Of a stretch of 6,170 nt of DNA, positions 1-5,755 are shown in pieces; positions within the stretch are counted from its first letter, which is position 1, and each line of letters starts with the position of its first letter. This DNA comes from Gammaproteobacteria bacterium (GTDB taxonomy: Bacteria > Pseudomonadota > Gammaproteobacteria > Chromatiales > Chromatiaceae): assembly GCA_015767355.1 (NCBI GenBank), contig JADWMH010000094.1, positions 1,765-7,934 on the forward strand. Reading direction: 5' to 3'. The notes beneath the pieces are model-generated. The model had not been told where the DNA came from. It was given only the letters and a program-made list of their open reading frames with translations, and ran no database searches. The position numbers and the translations under genes were made by a program.

Positions 1-41
1 GGATGCGGCAAAAAGACGCCTTATTCCCCCTACAAAATCTC

Positions 42-1217
42 TTAGCTGGCGATGAATTCCCGAATCAACCGGCTCAGGCCTTCGATCAGGATATCAGCCT
101 CTGCATTGCTCATATTGAGCGGCGGCAATAGACGGATGACGGAATCCGCCGTTACATTGATCAGCAGCCCCTGATCAAGCGCCATTCCGACGAGATCTGT
201 ACAGGGACGATCCAGTTGAATACCGAGCAGGCAGCCTGCATGACGGATCTCGACGACAGCCTCGATAGCATCGAGCTGGGCTGCAAAACCTTTGGCAAGA
301 TAATCGCCAAGGGATTTTGCCTGCGCCGGGATATGCTCCTTTTTCATGGTGTCAACGACAGCAAGGGCAGCAGCGCAAACCAGCGGGTTGCCGCCGAATG
401 TCGAGCCGTGAGAGCCTGGAGAAAAAAGATCAGCAGCCTCTCCCCTCGCAAGGCAGGCGCCGATGGGCACGCCGTTGCCCAGGGCCTTGGCGATCGTCAT
501 GACGTCCGGCTTAGCCTCTTCATGCATCCAGGCAAACCAGGCGCCCGTGCGCCCCATGCCGGTTTGAATCTCATCCAGCATCATTAACCAGTTGTTGTCG
601 TCACACAGCTTGCGAATGGCGCTCAGATAGCCGGCGGGAGGGATATTGACCCCGCCTTCGCCCTGCACAGGTTCGACCAGTACAGCGGCAATATTCTGCG
701 ATTGCCCGGCGAGACTCTCAATCGCTTCGATATCGCCATAGGGAACACGAATAAAACCTTTAACCAGAGGCTCAAACCCGGCCTGAACCTTGCGATTTCC
801 CGTTGCAGTGAGTGTGGCCAGGGTGCGCCCATGGAAACTGTTCTCCATGACGATAATGGCAGGATCCTTGATGTTGTTACGATGTCCATGCAGGCGCGCC
901 AGTTTGATGGCGGCTTCATTGGCTTCAGCACCTGAGTTGCTGAAGAAGACACGTTCCATCGACGCCAGTGATGTCAGGGCGTCACCCAACTGCTGCTGAT
1001 TTTCAATACCATAGATATTGGATGTATGCACCAGTGTGGACGCCTGTTCACACAGCGCGCTGGTCACCGCCGGATGCGCATGTCCGAGACTGCACACGGC
1101 GATGCCGGAGACGGCATCCAGATAGCGTTTTCCCGCCTTGTCCCACAGCCATGTACCTGCACCTTTACTGAAGGTGACATCCAGCCGGTTATAGGTCGCC
1201 ATTAATGATTGCGACAT
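42..1217 (-). CDS. argD: acetylornithine aminotransferase (class III PLP-dependent)
   Basis: This PLP enzyme transfers an amino group from glutamate to N-acetylglutamate semialdehyde to give N-acetylornithine, in cytoplasmic arginine biosynthesis; family members often also act as succinyldiaminopimelate aminotransferase in lysine synthesis. The 391-residue length is typical of bacterial ArgD. Visible class III landmarks are the N-terminal MATYNRLDVTFSKGAG stretch, SGAEAN (95-100) for phosphate binding, SFHGRT (127-132) with the cofactor-stacking Phe128 region, LDEIQTGMGRTG (214-225) with Asp215 for the pyridine nitrogen, TIAKALGNGVPIGA (241-254) with Lys244 as the Schiff-base lysine, and GSTFGGNPL (271-279). 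The ATG at 1217 is favoured by AGGAGG 5 nt upstream. The stop is TAA at 42-44. It is separated from the efflux operon by 407 bp and probably has its own promoter. A related omega-aminotransferase (such as succinylornithine transaminase) is the main alternative, but the sequence reads as ArgD throughout. Confidence 0.96.
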   Translation of the reverse strand: MSQSLMATYNRLDVTFSKGAGTWLWDKAGKRYLDAVSGIAVCSLGHAHPAVTSALCEQASTLVHTSNIYGIENQQQLGDALTSLASMERVFFSNSGAEANEAAIKLARLHGHRNNIKDPAIIVMENSFHGRTLATLTATGNRKVQAGFEPLVKGFIRVPYGDIEAIESLAGQSQNIAAVLVEPVQGEGGVNIPPAGYLSAIRKLCDDNNWLMMLDEIQTGMGRTGAWFAWMHEEAKPDVMTIAKALGNGVPIGACLARGEAADLFSPGSHGSTFGGNPLVCAAALAVVDTMKKEHIPAQAKSLGDYLAKGFAAQLDAIEAVVEIRHAGCLLGIQLDRPCTDLVGMALDQGLLINVTADSVIRLLPPLNMSNAEADILIEGLSRLIREFIAS

Positions 1218-1222
1218 GATCT

Positions 1223-1228
1223 CCTCCT
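1223..1228 (-). promoter_or_regulatory. Shine-Dalgarno of argD
   Basis: The minus strand reads AGGAGG, a perfect anti-16S match, 5 nt before the ATG at 1217; it decides that start over the internal ATG five codons later (MATYN). Its first four bases fall in the 3' arm of a 6-bp hairpin (TCCTGA at 1243-1238, TCAGGA at 1230-1225, 7-nt loop), so it could be partly sequestered in the mRNA. Confidence 0.85.
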
Positions 1229-1263
1229 GACAGCGTTTCAGGAAATGCTCTCTCCCTCACACT

Positions 1264-1293
1264 TAAACAACAAAACCCGTGCGGTGGCACGGG
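1264..1293 (-). terminator. terminator-like hairpin with T-rich tail, upstream of argD
   Basis: On the minus strand CCCGTGC (1293-1287), a 4-nt loop CACC and GCACGGG (1282-1276) form a perfect 7-bp GC-rich stem. It is followed by TTTTGTTGTTT, the layout of a Rho-independent terminator. No comparable T-run follows it on the plus strand. It lies about 330 nt after the pump gene's stop and about 60 nt before the argD start. It may end the efflux operon transcript, with the repeat element inserted between stop and terminator, or it may be a leader attenuator or 5' stabilising hairpin of argD. The tail is interrupted by G, so strength is uncertain. Confidence 0.6.
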
Positions 1294-1304
1294 AAAAACG
1301 AGTA

Positions 1305-1333
1305 ATACTATTGGTTTAGAGATGCTATTGCAA
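1305..1333 (-). promoter_or_regulatory. possible sigma70-type promoter for argD
   Basis: On the minus strand TTGCAA (1333-1328) and TAGTAT (1310-1305) are separated by exactly 17 nt, giving 4/6 matches to each consensus hexamer. Transcription would start near 1298, about 80 nt before the argD ATG, which places the 1276-1293 hairpin at the extreme 5' end of the mRNA. Matches of this quality are common in AT-rich DNA, so this is a position-supported guess. Confidence 0.3.
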
Positions 1334-1345
1334 ATATTAATTTGC
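1330..1345. promoter_or_regulatory. AT-rich palindrome, possible operator upstream of argD
   Basis: GCAAAT (1330-1335), a 4-bp ATTA centre and ATTTGC (1340-1345) form a perfect 6-bp dyad overlapping the candidate -35 hexamer of argD. The 5+4+5 geometry with an all-AT centre is that of an ArgR ARG box (TGAAT-wwww-ATTCA), but each half matches only 3 of 5 positions. A repressor site here would suit an arginine gene. No ArgR gene is in the window, so the identity is inference. Confidence 0.3.
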
Positions 1346-1426
1346 TAGCGTTGCGCGTATCGCCATTTTTCTACCAACTCCTTTTTTTAACCACAGATGC
1401 ACACAGATTGAGATAGCTATAGGGGT

Positions 1427-1547
1427 ACTTGCAAAACCCCGTCATTCCGGCATGCTTTTAGCCGGAATCCATTTGTTTTGACTTGCAAGTGGTTGATTAT
1501 ATGGTTTCCGGCCTGCGTCGGAATGACGTATTTGAAAATTTTACAAG
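1427..1547. repeat. inner imperfect inverted repeat of the GTCATTCCGGC dispersed type
   Basis: CGTCATTCCG at 1440-1449 is the exact reverse complement of 1519-1528. The similarity extends inward imperfectly (GCCGGAATCCAT against GCCGGAAACCAT) and outward as CTTGCAAAA against CTTGTAAAA. Each half also folds on itself: ATTCCGGC (1444-1451) with GCCGGAAT (1461-1468) on the left, and TTCCG (1506-1510) with CGGAA (1519-1523) on the right. A perfect palindrome, ACTTGCAAGT, sits at 1481-1490. This resembles short dispersed GTCATTCCGG..CCGGAATCC repeats of proteobacteria, here nested inside the outer foldback element. Confidence 0.6.
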
Positions 1548-1587
1548 AGGTTCTTCATGCACGGAGTTATTGAGGTGTTGCTTGTTT

Positions 1588-1617
1588 TTATCTGTGTTTA
1601 TCTGTGTGCATCTGTGG
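1588..1617. repeat. three tandem 10-bp units (TTATCTGTGT-type)
   Basis: TTATCTGTGT occurs at 1588-1597 and again at 1598-1607, followed by the variant GCATCTGTGG at 1608-1617. Read on the minus strand these are CCACAGATGC, ACACAGATAA, ACACAGATAA. The opposite outer arm has only two recognisable units (CCACAGATGC and ACACAGATTG at 1391-1410), so the arms share their outer two units but differ in iteration number. Confidence 0.7.
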
Positions 1618-1624
1618 TTAATTA

Positions 1625-4600
1625 TTATTTCAGCGAAGGCCGGGATTTAGACCTGCCGCCCATGAATATCCGATACAACAGCGGCACCATGATCAGTGTC
1701 AGCACCGTCGAGAAGGCCAGTCCCCACACGATAGCGGTAGCTACCGGCCCCCAGATCAGGGACTTTCCGCCCAGGCCTGTCGCCAGGGAGAAGAGCCCGG
1801 CGACTGTCGTCAGCGAAGTGATCAATATCGGTATCACGCGGCGTCTTGCGGCATACAGCGTGGCGTGCAGCACGCTCATGCCGGCCTGCATGCGCGCATT
1901 GGCCGCGGAGATCAGCACGATGGCGGCGTTCACGGCGATGCCCGCGAGGGCGACAACTCCGTAAAGTGTGTAGAGACTCAGCGGGTTGTTGGTGATGAAC
2001 ATGCCGAATACCACCCCGGTGAATGCCATCGGCACGGTGACCAGGATCATGAAGGGCTGCCAGTAGCTGCGGAACTGGGTTCCAAGAATCAGGTACATCA
2101 GGCCGACGCCAAAAATAAACAGCACGCCTATCGAGTCCATGCTCTCCTGTATGTCATCCAACTCACCGGAAAAGTCGAGATCGATATCCGGATATTGTGA
2201 TTGGTACGTACTCCACTTTTCGTTCAGGCGCGCATTGGCCGTGACGGTATCGATCAGCGTATCGTCGAGATCGGCCTCGACGGTTATGGCGCGCCTGAAG
2301 TTGTAGTGGCGGATGTTGCCGAGACCCTGCTGACGCGATTCGCGCACAAGTTCGCCCAGCGGTATGCTGCCGCCATCGGAGAGAGGCATGCGGAAATCCA
2401 GCAGTTCGGCGATATCGGCATCGAGACTGTTGCCTGCTTTGACACGCACCTCCAGCTTCTCTCCCGCATCACGCATCTCGGCGACTTTGATGCCATCGAC
2501 CAGCAGCTGGATACTGCGGTTTACCTCGAGGGGATTGAGACCGGCGCGGTTGATAGCGTCTTCATCGAGTATCAGCACCAGCTCCGAGCGGCCCCGGCTG
2601 GCATCATCCTCGATATCCTTGACGCCCTCGATGGATGCGAGAATCTGACGAATGGTGTTTGCCGCAGCCCGTATCTCATCGTATTGATCACCACGCACCT
2701 TGACACTGATCGGCTTGGCGGTTGGCGGCCCTCCTGACATGCGCATGAAGGAGATCTGCATCGGTCCCGGGGTGTCGAGAACATCTTCGCGCATCGCCTC
2801 GATCATCTCGTCGACGCTGCGCAGATCGGATGTTTTGGGATTCAGTCCAACCAGGATTTGCCCATATTGATCACCGAGACGGGGCTCGGTTTCTGTGAAC
2901 ATGTTGCCGGAGTAGCTGATGACGGCGCGTGTCTCTCCCTCCCTGACCTTGGCCTTGACCTTTTGCTCGATCTGCAGAACCTTTTTCATGGTCTCTTCAA
3001 GCGGCGAGGCGGGCGGCATCTCGATATTGATGTAGAAGAGCCGCAGCGGGTCGGCTGCAAAAAAGTCCATGCGCACCAGCCCGGCGGCGACCACGCCGAT
3101 CGAGGAGAAAAACAGCAGAAATACCAGCGACAGAGAGAGCCAGCGATGACGCATCGCCTTGATCAGGATGCGCACGTAAGCAATCTGAATGCGATGTGTG
3201 AATTTCAGGCGATAGCTGTGGATGCGCGAAGGCTTGTCGAAACTGATCTTAGCTGCAACCGTATGTGCAGGCAGCATCCAGAACGCCTCGACCAGGGAGA
3301 TTGCCAGGGCGATGGTGACCACCAGCGGGATCACGCGCATGAAATCTCCGAGGATGCCCGGCAGCAGCATCAGCGGCATGAATGCAGCCATGGTCGTGAG
3401 CACGGCGGTGGTCACCGGGCGCGCGACCTCCCGCAGCGATTCGACAGCTGCGGTGAAGGCGTCGACGCCATGCCGCAAACGATAGTAGATCGCCTCGACC
3501 ACCACCACGGCATCATCCACCAGCATGCCGAGCACGATGACGATGCCAAGCAGCACCGTCACATTGAGGGTTTCACCGATGGCTGAGAGCACCCAGAATG
3601 TTCCGGCAAGCACAAAGGGAATGCCGATGGCGGTCAGCAATGCAATGCGTGAACCCAGAAATGCCCAGGCGACCAGCAACACCAGAAACAGACCAATAAG
3701 GGCGTTGTTCTGCATCAGTCCGATCGACTGGCGCGTCGGGATGGTTTGGTCATCTGTCAGCACCAGGTCGATGCCTGTCTGGTTCGACAGCAGGTTGCGG
3801 TTCTCGATATAGGCGGTGATGCGATCGACAACATCAAGCGTATTGGCATCGGTCTGTTTCATGACCGCCAGCAGTACGGCGGGGCGTCCATCGAAGCGCG
3901 TGAGTGTATCCGGCTCTTCACGGGTGCGCCTGATGTGTGCAACATGATCAAGAGTCACCTCTCCCTCGGCGCCTACCACCGGACGGGATGCAAGAAAGCG
4001 CGGATCGCTGTTGCTGCCGGCAAGCCTGATCAGCCAGTTCTCATTGCCGAGCCTGATGTCGCCTGCTGCAATATCCTGGAAAAAAGCAGTGACTGTATCA
4101 GCGACCTGGCCAGGCGCCAGGCCAAGCTGTTCAAGTGCTGCCGGGTCAAAAGCGACCTCCAGTTCCGGGTTTGCCAGACCGATGGCATCGACGCGATCGA
4201 CACCGCCGAGTCGCTCCAGATCTTTTTCGATATTGCGCGCCTGGATGCGCAGGTTTTCATCGTCCGCCATACCGACGACGGCAATGGAGGCGGATGGAAA
4301 AGCGTTTGCGCTGGTGATCTCCAGAATGATCGGGTCGGCGGCGGCATCAGGCAGTTCATCCTGTTTGTTCTGGATTTCACGCCGTAAATCACTGATGCGT
4401 TTGTCGAACAGGCGTTCGCCGATATCCTCGAAGCGCACCAGCACGCTGGAAACCGACTCGCGGCTGTTTGATGAGAGGAACTTGATATCCTGCACTTTGC
4501 GCACAGCGTCTTCGAGCGGATCCGTGACCTTTTTTTCGACATCAAGCGCAGCTGCACCAGGCAGTATCGTGGTGATGACGATCCAGTTGAAATTGATGGT

Positions 4601-4708
4601 CGGGTCCTGCTGTCTCGGCAGCAGATTGTAGGAGAGCAGCCCGACAACCAGCACCAGTACGAAGGTGAGGTTGGCAAGAACGTGATTACGCAGCAATATA
4701 TCCCACAT
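1625..4708 (-). CDS. RND-family efflux transporter permease, HAE/AcrB-like
   Basis: This is the inner-membrane proton-driven pump of a tripartite RND efflux system, working as a trimer that takes up substrate from the periplasm or outer leaflet. At 1027 residues it is full length. The architecture is visible: TM1 at about 11-30, a large periplasmic loop to about 330, TM2-6 at about 333-480, TM7 at about 522-543, a second periplasmic loop to about 855, and TM8-12 at about 857-1012. TM4 carries GMLVDDAVVVVEA (394-406) with the paired Asp398/Asp399 of the proton relay. This argues against heavy-metal RND pumps, which have a single Asp there. Arg957 and Thr964 align with AcrB Arg971 and Thr978, but the AcrB Lys940 position is Val926. 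ATG at 4708 begins 6 nt after the adaptor's stop. AGGAG at 4726-4730 is 17 nt away, too far for a good ribosome site, so coupling to the adaptor is likely. Substrate unknown. Confidence 0.95.
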   Translation of the reverse strand: MWDILLRNHVLANLTFVLVLVVGLLSYNLLPRQQDPTINFNWIVITTILPGAAALDVEKKVTDPLEDAVRKVQDIKFLSSNSRESVSSVLVRFEDIGERLFDKRISDLRREIQNKQDELPDAAADPIILEITSANAFPSASIAVVGMADDENLRIQARNIEKDLERLGGVDRVDAIGLANPELEVAFDPAALEQLGLAPGQVADTVTAFFQDIAAGDIRLGNENWLIRLAGSNSDPRFLASRPVVGAEGEVTLDHVAHIRRTREEPDTLTRFDGRPAVLLAVMKQTDANTLDVVDRITAYIENRNLLSNQTGIDLVLTDDQTIPTRQSIGLMQNNALIGLFLVLLVAWAFLGSRIALLTAIGIPFVLAGTFWVLSAIGETLNVTVLLGIVIVLGMLVDDAVVVVEAIYYRLRHGVDAFTAAVESLREVARPVTTAVLTTMAAFMPLMLLPGILGDFMRVIPLVVTIALAISLVEAFWMLPAHTVAAKISFDKPSRIHSYRLKFTHRIQIAYVRILIKAMRHRWLSLSLVFLLFFSSIGVVAAGLVRMDFFAADPLRLFYINIEMPPASPLEETMKKVLQIEQKVKAKVREGETRAVISYSGNMFTETEPRLGDQYGQILVGLNPKTSDLRSVDEMIEAMREDVLDTPGPMQISFMRMSGGPPTAKPISVKVRGDQYDEIRAAANTIRQILASIEGVKDIEDDASRGRSELVLILDEDAINRAGLNPLEVNRSIQLLVDGIKVAEMRDAGEKLEVRVKAGNSLDADIAELLDFRMPLSDGGSIPLGELVRESRQQGLGNIRHYNFRRAITVEADLDDTLIDTVTANARLNEKWSTYQSQYPDIDLDFSGELDDIQESMDSIGVLFIFGVGLMYLILGTQFRSYWQPFMILVTVPMAFTGVVFGMFITNNPLSLYTLYGVVALAGIAVNAAIVLISAANARMQAGMSVLHATLYAARRRVIPILITSLTTVAGLFSLATGLGGKSLIWGPVATAIVWGLAFSTVLTLIMVPLLYRIFMGGRSKSRPSLK

Positions 4709-4714
4709 GGCGGA

Positions 4715-5755
4715 CTACTCTGCAGCTCCTGAAGGCGCCTCTTCGGTGCTGCCTTGCCCCTGTACGGAGATTTCATCTCCGTCACCGAGGCGCTGCCGCC
4801 CTTCGACAATCAGCAGACTCTCTGCAGGGAGGTCGATGACTGCAGGCTGCCCCTCGACTGCGCCTGCTACAGGATGGAACCGGGCCTTGTCGCCGTCAAC
4901 AAGGAAAATGCCGAGCTGTTCGCTGCGTCTGACCAGGTAACCGGCCGGCAACTGCAGCGACTCTCCCTGCCACAGGACTCTTCCAGCAGCGCCAACAGGC
5001 GCACTCTCTTTAGAAAAGCGCAGCCGTACTTCGCGGGTTCGCGTGCGTGAGTCGATGACCGGCACTATCCTGCGCAGAATCAGCCGATACTCCTTGTGGA
5101 AAAACTCAAACCAGATCTTGCTGCTCTCCTCCAGGGTTTCACTCTCCTGTTCGCGAAGACTGGCGGATACCTCGATGTCATCGAGCTGCACCAGTTTCAG
5201 GATTGGCGTTCCGATTGTGGCGAGGCTGCCGCTGCTTGCGAGCCGCTCCACGACCACTGCCCTGAAGGGTGAGTGGATTTGACAGCGATCAACCTGCAGT
5301 TGCGCCTGGCGTTGCGTCTCTTCGAGCATACGATAACGGGCGCTGTAGCTCTCCCATTCGCTTTTGCGCTGTTCCACACCCTCGTCACTGATGCCCTTTT
5401 TCAGCTTAAGGCCCTGGGCGCGTTTGAGCTGTGCGGCTGAGAAATCCCGTTCACTGGCGAGCTGATCCATGCCCGCTTTCGCAGCGGCAAGTTGGGATTC
5501 GTATTGACGGCAGTCGAGCTGCGCCAGCAGGGTGTCGGCTTCGACAGTATCACCGACCTTGACCGGAATAGAGTCGATGCGCGCGTTGATTTCAGCCGAG
5601 AGGGAGGGGGAGTTGCGCGCGATGACCGTGGCAGGCACGCTGTGATGCGACTGCAGCAGCAGCTCGCCAATGGGACTTGTCGTTACAGGAACCGCAGCGA
5701 ATGTGCTAAAGGGCGCGATCGCAGCCAGCAAGGCAGTGATGCACAACCTGGTCAT
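4715..5755 (-). CDS. RND efflux periplasmic adaptor (membrane fusion protein)
   Basis: This periplasmic adaptor should link the downstream RND pump to an outer-membrane channel. Residues 1-20 form a signal peptide ending STFA|AVP, with no lipobox cysteine, so it is probably a secreted or uncleaved-anchor protein rather than a lipoprotein. The order is classical: first lipoyl half (about 53-82, with VKVGDTVEADTLLAQLD), alpha-helical hairpin (about 84-154, heptad-like and rich in Gln, Glu, Lys and Arg), second lipoyl half (about 156-190, with IHSPFRAVVVERLASSGSLA), beta-barrel (about 191-262) and membrane-proximal domain (about 265-331), then a small acidic, Gly/Ala-rich tail. At 346 residues it is within the family range. 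Cys82 and Cys158 flank the hairpin in the two lipoyl halves and could pair as a disulfide. The ATG at 5755 overlaps the regulator's TGA (ATGA) and is preceded by AGGAG 8 nt upstream. The pump gene follows after 6 nt. Confidence 0.93.
   Translation of the reverse strand: MTRLCITALLAAIAPFSTFAAVPVTTSPIGELLLQSHHSVPATVIARNSPSLSAEINARIDSIPVKVGDTVEADTLLAQLDCRQYESQLAAAKAGMDQLASERDFSAAQLKRAQGLKLKKGISDEGVEQRKSEWESYSARYRMLEETQRQAQLQVDRCQIHSPFRAVVVERLASSGSLATIGTPILKLVQLDDIEVSASLREQESETLEESSKIWFEFFHKEYRLILRRIVPVIDSRTRTREVRLRFSKESAPVGAAGRVLWQGESLQLPAGYLVRRSEQLGIFLVDGDKARFHPVAGAVEGQPAVIDLPAESLLIVEGRQRLGDGDEISVQGQGSTEEAPSGAAE

Larger units (their letters stand above)
1387..1621. mobile_element. MITE-like foldback element with 22-bp terminal inverted repeats
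   Basis: Positions 1387-1408 and 1600-1621 are perfect reverse complements over 22 bp (outer end TTAACCACAGATGC), enclosing about 190 bp with no transposase or credible ORF. TTAA is present at both outer ends and could be part of the repeat or a target duplication, which a palindromic tetramer cannot resolve. Dispersed non-coding repeats of the CCACAGAT..ACACAGAT type are known in several bacterial genomes, so this is probably one genomic copy of a family. The right arm ends 3 nt from the stop codon of the efflux pump gene. Mobility by a trans-acting transposase is inferred; only the inverted-repeat architecture is seen. Confidence 0.6.
1218..1624. other. intergenic gap between the efflux pump gene and argD
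   Basis: This gap has no credible full-length gene. From the argD side it contains the argD Shine-Dalgarno with a small overlapping hairpin, a terminator-like stem-loop (1276-1293), a candidate promoter (1305-1333) with an AT palindrome (1330-1345), a poly-T stretch (1382-1388), and the nested foldback repeat (1387-1621). It looks more AT-rich than the flanking genes. Confidence 0.8.

Noticed and set aside
1..41. Possible terminator after argD
   Set aside because: The minus strand has GGCGTCTTTTTGCC, but only a 3-bp stem can be formed inside the window; nothing supportable without downstream sequence.
1444..1468. Left half of the inner repeat as the terminator of the efflux operon
   Set aside because: The 8-bp stem is good, but on the minus strand it is followed by GACGGGGTTTTG and not directly by a T-run, and it is explained by the dispersed repeat.
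1387..1621. CRISPR array
   Set aside because: Repeats are inverted or directly abutting decamers without regular unique spacers, and no cas gene is nearby.
1557..1964. Plus-strand open frame of 135 codons starting in the repeat element
   Set aside because: Its first part is repeat sequence (repeated VFICVYLCAS-like residues from the decamers), and the rest runs antisense to the end of the RND gene; no family resemblance.
2858..3586. Plus-strand open frame of 242 codons opposite the RND gene
   Set aside because: The protein is extremely rich in His, Asp, Gln and Arg with no hydrophobic core, the typical reverse-frame image of transmembrane coding sequence. The minus-strand RND frame explains the region fully.
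4030..4809. Minus-strand 259-codon frame spanning the adaptor-pump junction
   Set aside because: It is a shifted-frame shadow of the adaptor end and pump start, Ser/Arg/Cys-rich, with no recognisable domain; both real frames are intact there.
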